Source of the DNA: Streptomyces sp. NBC_00376
Lineage (GTDB): Bacteria; Actinomycetota; Actinomycetes; Streptomycetales; Streptomycetaceae
Length of the DNA stretch: 64,000 nucleotides
Direction of reading: 5' to 3'
Assembly (NCBI RefSeq): GCF_036077095.1
Contig: NZ_CP107960.1
Location: 6,076,001 to 6,140,000 of the forward strand
Shown here: positions 27,672-36,333 of the stretch, in pieces
Layout: the number at the start of each line of letters is the position of its first letter
Position numbering within the stretch: the first letter of the stretch is position 1
Translations under genes and position numbers: made by a program
The notes under the pieces: generated by a model
The model's database searches: none
Told to the model about the DNA's origin: nothing
What the model saw: the letters and a program-made list of their open reading frames with translations, nothing else

Positions 27672-28700
27672 ATGCCCGCAGCGGAACAGGCGGCGCCGGG
27701 ACCGGACCGGCCTTCTCTCCGCGCCGGACTGGTGCAACTGCGCGGCGTTGCCCAGGTGGCACTCGTCTCCAGCCCCTGGTCCGGGCTGCTGTTCACCCTC
27801 GCGCTGTTCACCGGCGGCTGGCGTATCGGGGTGTACGGCCTGCTCGGCGCCGCCTCGTCCGCCGGGGCGGCGGTCCTGCTGGGTGCCGACCGGCAGGGAG
27901 TGGGCAAAGGGCTTCAGGGCTACTGCGGTTGCCTTACCGGCATCGCCCTCGTCGTACGGCTCGGCGCCTCGTGGCAGACCGCGGTGCTGGCCGTGCTCGG
28001 TGCGGCCGTCTGCTCGGTGCCGGCCGCTGCCGCGGGGCGGCTCCTCGCTCCGCTCGGGCTGCCGGTCCTGACGGCCCCTTACTGTCTGGTCGCCGGAGCG
28101 TTGACGATCGCGCTGCCCGGCGCCCCGGTCACCGCGGGCGTGGCCGCCCGGGTTCCGGGGTTCACCGAGCTGACGGCCGCCGAGGCCTGGCACGCGTTCT
28201 GCAACAACATCGGCCAGATCTTCTTCCTGGACAACTGGTACGCGGGCCTGATCCTGCTCGCCGGGCTCCTCGTCGCCTCCCGGACCGCGGCCCTCGCAGC
28301 GGTCTGCGGCAGCGTTCTCGCGCTGCTCACCGCCTGCGCGGCCGGGCTGCCCGCGGACAGGATCACCGAGGGCCTGTACGGCTACAACGCGGTGCTCTGC
28401 GCGATCGCACTGGCCGCCACCTTCCTGACCCCCACCCCGTGGACCACCGGGTACGCCGCGCTCGCCGCCGTGGCCTCGGTCCCCTTCAGTGCTGCCTGGG
28501 AAGCCTTCGCCCAGCCGTCCGGCACAACCCCCTTCACCTGGCCGTTCACCGTGACGACCTGGCTCTTCCTGGCCGCCGCTCCGGCCCTGGACCGGCCCGG
28601 GTTCTCCTTCGGGAGACAACTTCGAGAAACAACTCAAGAAAGCAACTCCGAGAAACGCCTCCGAGAAACGCCTTCGAGGAAACTCCTTCGAGAAAGCTGA
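27672..28700 (+). CDS. Urea transporter (UT family)
   Basis: A 342-residue channel-like transporter of the UT family (PF03253). About ten hydrophobic segments are arranged as two related halves; LVLLLG-type GYCGCLTGIALVVRLG and GLYGYNAVLCAIALAATF are the paired GxNxxLx-type segments that line the pore. It admits urea for the urease encoded directly downstream. Start: ATG 27672 with AAGGAGATG upstream. The last 25 residues or so (RETTQESNSEKRLRETPSRKLLRES) come from a 13-bp tandem repeat and are not part of the family fold. The stop is 9 bases before ureA. Confidence 0.87.
   Translation: MPAAEQAAPGPDRPSLRAGLVQLRGVAQVALVSSPWSGLLFTLALFTGGWRIGVYGLLGAASSAGAAVLLGADRQGVGKGLQGYCGCLTGIALVVRLGASWQTAVLAVLGAAVCSVPAAAAGRLLAPLGLPVLTAPYCLVAGALTIALPGAPVTAGVAARVPGFTELTAAEAWHAFCNNIGQIFFLDNWYAGLILLAGLLVASRTAALAAVCGSVLALLTACAAGLPADRITEGLYGYNAVLCAIALAATFLTPTPWTTGYAALAAVASVPFSAAWEAFAQPSGTTPFTWPFTVTTWLFLAAAPALDRPGFSFGRQLRETTQESNSEKRLRETPSRKLLRES
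28608..28697 (+). repeat. 13-bp tandem repeat at the 3' end of the urea transporter gene
   Basis: Seven units resembling TTCGAGAAACAAC or TCCGAGAAACGCC start at 28608, 28621, 28634, 28647, 28660, 28673 (14 bases) and 28687. Because 13 is not a multiple of three, successive units are read in rotating frames. A gain or loss of one unit would change the tail and stop codon. The array is AT-richer than the gene. Confidence 0.75.
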
Positions 28701-28709
28701 CGTGACGCC

Positions 28710-29015
28710 ATGAACCTCGCACCGCGGGAAATCGACAAACTCCACGTCTACGTGGTCGCGGACCTGGCCCGCCGCCGCAGGGACCGGGGGACCAAGCTCA
28801 ACTACAGCGAAGCCGCCGCCCTGATCACCGAGGCCGTCCTGGAGGCCGCGCGCGACGGCCACACCGTCGCCGAATGCATGGAGCTGGGCCGCAGGGTCGT
28901 CTCGGGCGACGACGTGATGCCCGGCGTACGGGAGATGCTCACCGTCCTCCAGGTCGAGACGGCCTTCGTCGACGGGACGAAGCTGGTCACCTGCCACGAC
29001 CCGATCAGCGCCTGA
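28710..29015 (+). CDS. ureA: Urease subunit gamma
   Basis: A 101-residue cytoplasmic subunit, standard length. It begins [23 protein letters not shown] and contains [10 protein letters not shown] and [26 protein letters not shown], all conserved in UreA. Gamma, beta and alpha assemble as (abg)3 around the nickel site of alpha. Urease splits urea into ammonia and carbamate. It is the first structural gene of the operon, 9 bases after the transporter. Confidence 0.95.
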   Translation: MNLAPREIDKLHVYVVADLARRRRDRGTKLNYSEAAALITEAVLEAARDGHTVAECMELGRRVVSGDDVMPGVREMLTVLQVETAFVDGTKLVTCHDPISA

Positions 29016-29033
29016 AAGACCGAGGAGACACAC

Positions 29034-29444
29034 ATGTCGGGCGGAGCCCAATACCTCTACGGGGACGAACCCGTGGAGATCAACGCCGACCGTGCCAGGA
29101 CCAGGCTCACCGTCGCCAACACCGGTGACCGGGCCGTCCAGGTCGGTTCCCACTACCACTTCTTCGAGATCAACCGCGCCCTGCGCTTCGACCGCGAGGC
29201 CGCCTACGGCATGCGCCTGGACATTCCCTCCGGGACCGCCGTGCGCTTCGAGCCCGGCGACACCCGCGAGGTGGAGCTGTGCGCCTTCGGCGGCACCGGC
29301 CGGCTCAACGGCTTCGCCGGACTCGTCAACGGCGGCCTGTCGGCCCCGGACACCCGGCGCGACGCGCTCCGCCGCGCCGCGGAACTCGGCTTCGTGCAGC
29401 CCGGGTCCGGAACCGAGAAGAACAACGCAGAGGAGCGGAACTGA
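29034..29444 (+). CDS. ureB: Urease subunit beta
   Basis: A 136-residue subunit. [42 protein letters not shown] and [15 protein letters not shown] are the UreB signatures. The C-terminal extension after the core (about 25 residues, ending EKNNAEERN) is somewhat longer than in Klebsiella. Start: ATG with GAGGAG upstream. The stop shares one base with the ureC start (TGATG), coupling translation. Confidence 0.95.
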   Translation: MSGGAQYLYGDEPVEINADRARTRLTVANTGDRAVQVGSHYHFFEINRALRFDREAAYGMRLDIPSGTAVRFEPGDTREVELCAFGGTGRLNGFAGLVNGGLSAPDTRRDALRRAAELGFVQPGSGTEKNNAEERN

Positions 29445-31168
29445 TGGCGATCATCCCGCGCAAGCAGTACACGGACCTGTTCGGTCCCACCGTGGGCGAC
29501 CGGTTCCACCTGGCCGACACCAACCTGATCGTCGAGGTCGAGTACGACCACAACGCCGGTTCCTACGGGGAAGAGGCCGTCTACGGGGGCGGCAAGGCCA
29601 TCCGGGACGGCATGGCCCAGGACCCCTCCGCGCTGAACCGCGAGGGCGCCCTGGACCTCGTCATCACCAACGTCGTGGTCCTCGACCCGGTCCTCGGCGT
29701 GGTCAAGGGCGACATCGGGGTCCGCGGCGGCCTGATCGTCGGCGTCGGCAAGGCGGGGAACCCGCATCTGCAGAACGGTGTCGACCCCAAGCTCGTCATC
29801 GGCCCCGGCACCGAGGTGATCTCCGGCGAGCACCTCATCGCCACCGCCGGGGGCGTCGACACGCACATCCACTTCATCGCACCCCAGCAGGCCCAGGAGG
29901 GCCTGTCCAACGGCATCACCACCTTCTTCGGCGGCGGCACCGGACCCACCGACGGAACCAACGGCACCACCTGCACCCCCGGACCCTGGAACATCCACCG
30001 GATGCTGGAGGCCGTGGAGGACCTGCCGGTCAACGTGGGACTGCTCGGCAAGGGCAACGGCAGCCTGCCCGAGGCGCTGCGGGAGCAGGTCGAGGCGGGA
30101 GCGGCCGGGCTGAAGGTGCACGAGGACTGGGGCGCCACCCCCGCCGCGATCGACACCGCGCTGCGGGTCGCCGACGAGCACGACGTACAGATGGCCATCC
30201 ACACCGACACCCTCAACGAGGGCGGTTTCTACGAGGACACCCTCTCGGCGATCGACGGCCGGACCATCCACACCTTCCACACCGAGGGCGCGGGCGGCGG
30301 TCACGCCCCCGACATCATCCGGGTGTCGGGCGAGGCCAACGTACTGCCGGCCTCCACCAACCCGACCCTGCCCTACACGGTCAACGCGGTGGACGAGCTG
30401 CTGGACATGGTGATGGTCTGCCACCACCTGTCCCGTGACATCCCCGAGGACGTCTCGTTCGCCGACAGCCGGGTGCGGGCCGAGACGATCGCGGCCGAGA
30501 CCGTGCTGCACGACCTCGGCGTCATCAGCATCTTCTCCTCCGACTCCCAGGCCATGGGCCGGGTCGGCGAGTCCTTCCTGCGCGCCTTCCAGACGGCGCA
30601 CCACTGCAAGGAGATGCGCGGCCCGCTGGCCGAGGACAGCTCCCGCAACGACAACGCGCGGGTCCTGCGCTACCTGGCCAAGCTGACGATCAACCCCGCG
30701 ACGGCGGTCGGCGCCGCGGACGTGATCGGTTCCCTGGAGCCCGGCAAGCTCGCCGACATCGTGCTCTGGCCGATCCACTCCTTCGCCGCCAAGCCCAGGC
30801 TCATCATCAAGGGCGGCATGGTCAACTGGGCCCTGATGGGCGACCCGAACGCCTCGCTGCCGACGCCCCAACCGGTCTACTACCGGCCGATGTTCGGCAC
30901 CCACGGCCGGGCGAAGCAGCGCACCTCGGTGACGTTCATGTCGCAGGCGTCCATCGCCGCCGGGGTCCCCGGGGAGCTGGGGCTGCAACGGCGGATCGAG
31001 CCCGTGCAGCGCTGCCGGACCATCGGCAAGCAGCACATGGTGCGCAACGACGCGCTGCCGCGCATCGAGGTGGACCCGGAGACGTACAAGGTCACCGTGG
31101 ACGGCGAGCCCGCGACCATCGAGCCGGCCGAGCGGCTGCCGCTCAACCACCTCTTCTACATCGTCTGA
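29444..31168 (+). CDS. ureC: Urease subunit alpha, catalytic
   Basis: A 574-residue catalytic subunit. All nickel ligands and catalytic residues are visible, at +7 relative to Klebsiella numbering: His141 and His143 (DTHIHF), carbamylated Lys224 (GLKVHEDWG), His253 ([10 protein letters not shown]), His279 ([12 protein letters not shown]), the flap His327 (VCHHLS) and Asp367 (SSDSQAMGR). The enzyme hydrolyses urea to supply nitrogen and raise pH. Start: ATG 29444, overlapping the ureB stop by one base, with GAGGAGCGG upstream. Confidence 0.97.
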   Translation: MAIIPRKQYTDLFGPTVGDRFHLADTNLIVEVEYDHNAGSYGEEAVYGGGKAIRDGMAQDPSALNREGALDLVITNVVVLDPVLGVVKGDIGVRGGLIVGVGKAGNPHLQNGVDPKLVIGPGTEVISGEHLIATAGGVDTHIHFIAPQQAQEGLSNGITTFFGGGTGPTDGTNGTTCTPGPWNIHRMLEAVEDLPVNVGLLGKGNGSLPEALREQVEAGAAGLKVHEDWGATPAAIDTALRVADEHDVQMAIHTDTLNEGGFYEDTLSAIDGRTIHTFHTEGAGGGHAPDIIRVSGEANVLPASTNPTLPYTVNAVDELLDMVMVCHHLSRDIPEDVSFADSRVRAETIAAETVLHDLGVISIFSSDSQAMGRVGESFLRAFQTAHHCKEMRGPLAEDSSRNDNARVLRYLAKLTINPATAVGAADVIGSLEPGKLADIVLWPIHSFAAKPRLIIKGGMVNWALMGDPNASLPTPQPVYYRPMFGTHGRAKQRTSVTFMSQASIAAGVPGELGLQRRIEPVQRCRTIGKQHMVRNDALPRIEVDPETYKVTVDGEPATIEPAERLPLNHLFYIV

Positions 31169-31225
31169 CGACCGCATCGCCCGACGACCGCATCGCCTCA
31201 CGACCGCCCGAACGGAAATCCCGGT

Positions 31226-31924
31226 GTGAACGACCCGATCCCGATCCCGGCCCTGCTGACCGGACTCCAGCTCACCGACTCGGCCTTCCCCAGCGGCTAC
31301 TACACCCTCTCCCACGGCCTGGAGGGCTTCCAGCAGGCCCGCGCGGTCACCCCGTCCGGCCTGCCGGCGCTCCTGCACGACCTGCTGCGCCACAGCGTGG
31401 GCCCGGCCGACGCCACCGCCCTCGCGCTCGCCCACCGTGCGGTCACCGCCGACGACTGGGAGGAGGTGGTGGCCGTGGAGCAGCGGCTGCACGCCACCAA
31501 ACTGGGCCGCGAGGCCCGGCAGGCCGCCGTCCGCACCGGACGGCAGCTGCTGGACCTGGCCGGCGAGGTGTACGGCACCGCGCCCGTCGAGCGGTATCGG
31601 GACCTCTACCGGGACGGTGCCGTACGCGGCTGCCAGCCGGTCGTCGCCGCCGTCGTCCACGCGGGCAACGGGCTGCCCGTCCGCCAGGCGGTCACCTGCG
31701 AACTGTTCGCCTTCGCGGCCAGTTTCGTGGGGGCCGCCCTGCGGCTGCGGCTGACCGACCACCGCCGGGCGCAGGTCGTCCTGCACGGCGCCGCCCCGGT
31801 GATCGAGAAGACCGTCGAAGCCGCTCTGGGGCGGGAACCGGCCGACATCGGGGGCTGCGTCCCGGTGGCGGACGTCATGGCCGGTCGCCACGAGCGCGCC
31901 GAAGCACGGCTGTTCGCCAGCTGA
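31226..31924 (+). CDS. ureF: Urease accessory protein UreF
   Basis: A 232-residue helical accessory protein: QLTDSAFPSGYYTLSHGLEGF and AVTCELFAFAASFVGAALRLRLTDH are typical. UreF bridges UreD and UreG in the maturation complex that delivers nickel and CO2 to apo-urease. GTG start at 31226; 57 bases separate it from ureC. The gene order C-F-G-D without ureE is the common actinomycete one. Confidence 0.93.
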   Translation: MNDPIPIPALLTGLQLTDSAFPSGYYTLSHGLEGFQQARAVTPSGLPALLHDLLRHSVGPADATALALAHRAVTADDWEEVVAVEQRLHATKLGREARQAAVRTGRQLLDLAGEVYGTAPVERYRDLYRDGAVRGCQPVVAAVVHAGNGLPVRQAVTCELFAFAASFVGAALRLRLTDHRRAQVVLHGAAPVIEKTVEAALGREPADIGGCVPVADVMAGRHERAEARLFAS

Positions 31925-31990
31925 GGGCTGTCCCGCAGGCACCCTTCGCATCCCTTCCACCCGCACCCACACCACCAGGACAGGAACACC

Positions 31991-32698
31991 ATGCACGACC
32001 CCATGCAGGCCAGGCACAACCACGACCACGGCCACGACGAGCTCATGCGGCGGCCGAAGGACGGCGTGCTGCGCGTCGGGATCGCCGGACCGGTCGGTTC
32101 CGGGAAGACGGCCCTGATCGAGGCGCTCGTCCCGGTGCTGATCGAGCGCGGCCGGACCCCCGCCGTCATCACCAACGACATCTTCACCACCGAGGACGCC
32201 GCGCATGTGCGCCGCACCCTGGCCGGGATCCTCGACGCCGACCGGATCGTCGGTGTGGAGACCGGGGCCTGTCCGCACACCGCCGTCCGTGACGACCCGA
32301 CGATGAACCAGGCCGCCGCCGACGAGCTCATGGAGCGCTTCCCCGAGGTGGACACCCTGCTCTTCGAGAGCGGCGGGGACAACCTGACCCTCACCTTCAG
32401 CCCGGCCCTGGTCGACCTGTTCCTGTTCGTGCTGGACACCGCCGAGGGCGACAAGATGCCGCGCAAGCGCGGACCGGGCATCACCGAGTGCGAGCTGCTC
32501 GTCATCAACAAGGTGGACATCGCCCCCTACGTACGGTGCGATCTCGGCGTCATGGAGTCGGACGCGCACCGCGTCCGGGACGGCCGGCCGGTGGTGCTGA
32601 CCAATTCGCTCACCGGGGACGGACTCGGCACCATCGCCGACTTCCTGCTGTCGCACGAAGCCGCCCACGAAGCCGCGCAGGAGACGGCCTCCGCGTGA
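31991..32698 (+). CDS. ureG: Urease accessory GTPase UreG
   Basis: A 235-residue SIMIBI-class GTPase. P-loop GPVGSGKT at residues 33-40; nickel-binding Cys-Pro-His in ETGACPHTAVRDD; ESGGDN and NKVDIAPYV for the G3/G4 motifs. The N-terminus is His/Asp-rich (MHDPMQARHNHDHGHDE), an extension that can store or hand over nickel and may compensate for the missing UreE. It powers nickel insertion into UreC. Its stop overlaps the ureD start (GTGA). Confidence 0.95.
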   Translation: MHDPMQARHNHDHGHDELMRRPKDGVLRVGIAGPVGSGKTALIEALVPVLIERGRTPAVITNDIFTTEDAAHVRRTLAGILDADRIVGVETGACPHTAVRDDPTMNQAAADELMERFPEVDTLLFESGGDNLTLTFSPALVDLFLFVLDTAEGDKMPRKRGPGITECELLVINKVDIAPYVRCDLGVMESDAHRVRDGRPVVLTNSLTGDGLGTIADFLLSHEAAHEAAQETASA

Positions 32699-33636
32699 CC
32701 GAGGCGCCCGCGCGGCTGGATCCCGCGCACTACGAACCCCGGCGGATACCGGCCCCGATGCTCGGACTCGCCGGCACCCCGGACACCCTGGCCGCCGGGC
32801 GCCCCGGCAAGGTCGGCCTGCTCGAACTGGGCTACGCGCGGGTGGGCGGGCGGACCGAACTCGTCGACCGGTACCAGAAGTCACCGCTCCAGATCATGCG
32901 CCCGCTGTACATCGACCCGTTGCGGCCCGACCTTCCGGTGACCTATCTGATGTCGACCGGCGGCGGCATCATCCAGGCCGACCGCAACCGGATCGACATC
33001 GACTGCGGCCCCGGCACCTCGGTCCACCTGACCACCCAGGCCGCGACCAAGGTGCACCGGATGGAGTTCGACCACGCGACCCAGATCGTCAACCTGACTG
33101 CGGGGGAGGGGAGTTACGTCGAGTATCTGCCGGACGCCCTCATCCCCTACCGGGACGCCCGCTTCTACCAGCACACCCGGGTGACCGTCGACCCGACCGC
33201 CACCGTGCTGCTGGGCGAGACGATCGCGGCGGGGCGGCTCGCCCGGGGCGAACGGCACGCCTACCGCATGCTCTTCAGCGATCTGGAGATCCGCCGCCCC
33301 GACGGGACGCTCCTGGCCGTGGACACCGTCCGCCTCGATCCGCAGGGGCCGGGCGGGGTCACCGGGCACGCCGTCTTCGGCGACCACGACCTGATGGCCT
33401 CGCTGTACGCGGTCACCCCGCTCGCCTCCGCCGCGAGCGTCGCCGACGCCCTCCACGAGGCGCTCGCACCGGCCGGCCCGGTCTTCGGCGTGAGCACCCT
33501 GCCCGACGACTGCGGGGCGTGGGTCCGGATCGTCGGCAGCGACCCGCCCGCCCTCACCCGTGCGATGCGCGCCGCGTGGGACGCCCTGCGGCGGCTGCTC
33601 ATCGGCGTCCCGGCCCCGGACCTGCGCAAGACCTGA
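32695..33636 (+). CDS. ureD: Urease accessory protein UreD
   Basis: A 313-residue accessory protein. STGGGIIQADRNRIDIDCGPGTSVHLTTQAATKVHRME is the UreD/UreH core, followed by EYLPDALIPYRDARFYQ. UreD is the platform that binds apo-urease and channels nickel from UreG via UreF. GTG 32695 overlaps the ureG stop by four bases. It is the last gene of the operon. The 36 bases to the convergent PHB depolymerase stop contain an imperfect GC-rich hairpin (about 33638-33664) that may terminate both. Confidence 0.92.
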   Translation: MTEAPARLDPAHYEPRRIPAPMLGLAGTPDTLAAGRPGKVGLLELGYARVGGRTELVDRYQKSPLQIMRPLYIDPLRPDLPVTYLMSTGGGIIQADRNRIDIDCGPGTSVHLTTQAATKVHRMEFDHATQIVNLTAGEGSYVEYLPDALIPYRDARFYQHTRVTVDPTATVLLGETIAAGRLARGERHAYRMLFSDLEIRRPDGTLLAVDTVRLDPQGPGGVTGHAVFGDHDLMASLYAVTPLASAASVADALHEALAPAGPVFGVSTLPDDCGAWVRIVGSDPPALTRAMRAAWDALRRLLIGVPAPDLRKT

Positions 33637-33672
33637 CCGCGCCGGTCCGGGACCGGGCGCGCGGGGTGCCTC

Positions 33673-35142
33673 TCAGGCGGCGCACCCCGTGTCCGCGATC
33701 ACGAAGTGTCCGGGCGGCGACTCCCGCAGGGTGTGGGTGACGAAGACGTTGTACAGGCCCATGTTCTGGTCCGAGCCGTTGGCGTACACGAGACCGCCGG
33801 TGGTGTGTGCCCGGCCCGCCGCCACCTGTGCGTAGTTGGTCGCCGTGAAGCACCGCGCCGGGGCGGCGCCGGTCGTGGTAGCCGTCACCTGGGGCGAGGC
33901 GGTGCCGGGGATGCCCGATCCGTCGATCGCCGCCACCGTGTAGCGGTACGCCGTGCCGGCGGTGAGACCCGGGTCCGTGTACGAGGCGGAGGCGGTGGTG
34001 GCGACCTTCGCGCCGTCGCGGTGCACCGCGTACGAGTCCGCGCCCGCCACCGCGTCCCAGGCCAGCGAGACGCTGTCCGCCGTGACGCCGGTGACCCGCA
34101 GGCCGGACGGGGCGGGCAACTGCTCACCGCCGCCGGGGACGTCCTGGTCCAGGCCCCAGAAGACGCCGGTGTGATACGTCGAGCAGATGGCGTTCAGGAA
34201 GTACGCGGCCGTCGCCCCGCACTGCTCGGTGCCCGAGCCGGGGCTCACGGCCAGACCGTGGCCCATGCCGGACACGGAGTACGTCACCACCGCGGGATTG
34301 CCCGAGGCGTCGTCGTACACGCTGCGCGTGGTGCTGCCGGGGAGGGTGTCGGTGGCCGCCGGGGTCTGGCCGATGCCCCAGACGTCCGTCCACTGGTCGC
34401 GCAGGGCCGAGGCGTTGGCGGGGTACACGGTGTAGTCGGCGGTGCCCTGCCAGATCGCCACCCGGGGCCAGGGCCCCGTGTACCCGGGGTGGGCGCCGCG
34501 CACCTTGTCGCCCCACTGCGCGGGCGTCAGCTTCTGCGGCCCGGTCTGGCAGCCGGACGCGCCCGCCTGGCTCGTCGCGCACTGGGCGGGCAGGCCCGAG
34601 GCCACGGAGCCGCCCGCGAACACGTCCGGGTACGCGGCCAGCAGGTCGGCCGTCATACCGCCGCCCGCCGAGAGGCCGGTGACGTACACCCGGCGGCCGT
34701 CCGAGCCGTACTGCTGCGCGGCGTACTCCACCATCTGCACGATCGAGGCGGCCTCGCCCCGGCCCCTGCTGTCCTCGGCCGGATCGAACCAGCCGAAGCA
34801 GGACAGCGCGTTGTTGGCGGCCGAGGTCTGCGGGAAGACCACGGCGAAGCCCCAAAGGTCGGCGTACTTCGGCCAGCCCGAGAAGGCGTAGTAGTCGTTC
34901 GCGGTCTGGGTGCAGCCGTGCAGCGCGACGACCAGCGGCGCGTTCGCGGGCAGTCCGGCCGGGGCGTACTCGTACATCTGGAGGTTCCCGGGATTCGAAC
35001 CGAAGCCGGTGACCTGTTGCAGACCGCCGGCGGCCGAGGCCGGCTGCACGGCCGCGGCCGTGCTCAGCGTCGCCGCGACGAGGGCGAGAGCGGCGGTGGA
35101 GGCGACGCGCCGGAGCAGGCGTCGCAGGATCGATGGGCGCAC
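33673..35142 (-). CDS. Extracellular poly(3-hydroxybutyrate) depolymerase
   Basis: A 489-residue secreted esterase. Signal peptide to about residue 38 (QPASAAG). Catalytic domain about 40-325 with oxyanion-hole HGCTQT, nucleophile elbow GLSAGGGM, Asp in GTADYTVYP and His in GMGHGLAV. A fibronectin type III domain (about 345-425) acts as linker, and the last 60 residues (ARCFTATNYAQVAAGRAHTTGGLVYANGS to DTGC) are the substrate-binding domain of PHB depolymerases. It would release 3-hydroxybutyrate oligomers from environmental polyester. The next gene, divergent, encodes the dehydrogenase that uses 3-hydroxybutyrate. GTG start with GGGAGG 7 bases upstream. Confidence 0.88.
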   Translation of the reverse strand: MRPSILRRLLRRVASTAALALVAATLSTAAAVQPASAAGGLQQVTGFGSNPGNLQMYEYAPAGLPANAPLVVALHGCTQTANDYYAFSGWPKYADLWGFAVVFPQTSAANNALSCFGWFDPAEDSRGRGEAASIVQMVEYAAQQYGSDGRRVYVTGLSAGGGMTADLLAAYPDVFAGGSVASGLPAQCATSQAGASGCQTGPQKLTPAQWGDKVRGAHPGYTGPWPRVAIWQGTADYTVYPANASALRDQWTDVWGIGQTPAATDTLPGSTTRSVYDDASGNPAVVTYSVSGMGHGLAVSPGSGTEQCGATAAYFLNAICSTYHTGVFWGLDQDVPGGGEQLPAPSGLRVTGVTADSVSLAWDAVAGADSYAVHRDGAKVATTASASYTDPGLTAGTAYRYTVAAIDGSGIPGTASPQVTATTTGAAPARCFTATNYAQVAAGRAHTTGGLVYANGSDQNMGLYNVFVTHTLRESPPGHFVIADTGCAA

Positions 35143-35433
35143 GGGTGCCTCCCTGTGGGGGGTGGTCCGGCTCCTGGGTGGGGAACCGCGGTGCGGACGC
35201 TAGGGGGCGGCGGAGTCCGCGCCCATGGGCCCGGCGGACAACGCCCCGCTCCCGGCTGTGTGCGGCGCCGCCGTTGCGTCCCTCGTGCCACCGCCGCGGC
35301 GCCCGGGGCCCGTCCGGCGCACCGACGGCCCGCCGCCGGACCCGCCCCATGTGCGCCGCCACCATGCCGGTGTACGACGGTGTGTGCACCGGCCCCGTGT
35401 GACGGGGGCCCCGGCCTCCTTACGGTGACGGCC

Positions 35434-36240
35434 ATGGAGACTCCTCAGCGCCCGGCCCCCGGGCCCGCCCCGCTCACCGCCCCGCCCTCCGCGAACCCGC
35501 CGCTCGCCGGCCGCACCGCGCTGGTGACCGGCGCCGCGAGCGGTATCGGGCGGGCCTGCGCACAGGCCCTGGCGGCGTCCGGCGCCCATGTGCACGTGGT
35601 GGACAAGGCCGCCGAGGCGGCGAAGAGCCTGGCGGCGGAGATCGGCGGGACGGCGTGGGTGGTCGACCTCGCCGTCCCCGACGCGGTGGACACCCTGCCC
35701 ACCGACGCGGACATCGTGGTCAACAACGCCGGGCTCCAGCACGTCGCGCCCGTGCACGAATTCCCGCCGGACCGCTTCGCACTGATCCAGCGCGTCATGG
35801 TGGAGACCCCGTTCCGCATCTTGCGCCGGACCCTGCCGGGCATGTACGAACGCGGCTGGGGGCGCGTGGTCAACATCTCGTCGGTGCACGGACTGCGGGC
35901 CAGCCCCTACAAGTCGGCCTATGTGACGGCCAAGCACGCACTGGAGGGACTCAGCAAGGTGGTCGCGCTCGAAGCGGCGGAGCACGGGGTGACGAGCAAC
36001 TGCGTCTGCCCCGGGTACGTACGCACCCCGCTGGTCGAGAACCAGATCGCCGACCAGGCCCGTACGCACGGCATCTCCGAGGAGGAGGTGGTGGGCCGGG
36101 TCATGCTGGAACGCAGCGCCATCAAGCGGCTGATCGAACCCGCTGACGTCGCCGAGGCCGTGCTGTGGCTCTGCGGGCCGCGCACCGGGCACATCACCGG
36201 AACCTCGCTCTCCATGGACGGCGGCTGGACCGCCAACTGA
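35434..36240 (+). CDS. 3-hydroxybutyrate dehydrogenase (SDR family)
   Basis: A 268-residue short-chain dehydrogenase. Rossmann motif TGAASGIGRACA, NNAG in VVNNAGLQHV, catalytic Ser in NISSVHG and Y-x-x-x-K in SAYVTAKHALEG. LQHVAPVHEFP and the long CPGYVRTPLVENQIADQA segment are typical of D-3-hydroxybutyrate dehydrogenases, giving acetoacetate and NADH. It is divergent from the PHB depolymerase gene, an arrangement that makes a polymer-to-acetoacetate route. ATG 35434 lies 7 bases after a TACGGT (35421-35426) and has no SD, so it may be leaderless. A Pro-rich N-terminal extension of about 25 residues precedes the fold. Confidence 0.83.
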   Translation: METPQRPAPGPAPLTAPPSANPPLAGRTALVTGAASGIGRACAQALAASGAHVHVVDKAAEAAKSLAAEIGGTAWVVDLAVPDAVDTLPTDADIVVNNAGLQHVAPVHEFPPDRFALIQRVMVETPFRILRRTLPGMYERGWGRVVNISSVHGLRASPYKSAYVTAKHALEGLSKVVALEAAEHGVTSNCVCPGYVRTPLVENQIADQARTHGISEEEVVGRVMLERSAIKRLIEPADVAEAVLWLCGPRTGHITGTSLSMDGGWTAN

Positions 36241-36333
36241 CCTCCCGGGGCGGAGGCCGGACCGCCGACCGAACCCCCGGGTCGGCACCCGGACCGACAA
36301 CCGCCCCCCGCCCCCTACGAATCCTGGCCGCCC

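Noticed and set aside
34983..35001. tRNA T-arm-like sequence GGTTCGAATCCCGGG (bottom strand)
   Set aside because: It lies inside the PHB depolymerase coding sequence (the GSNPGN region), and no acceptor stem, D-arm or anticodon arm surrounds it.
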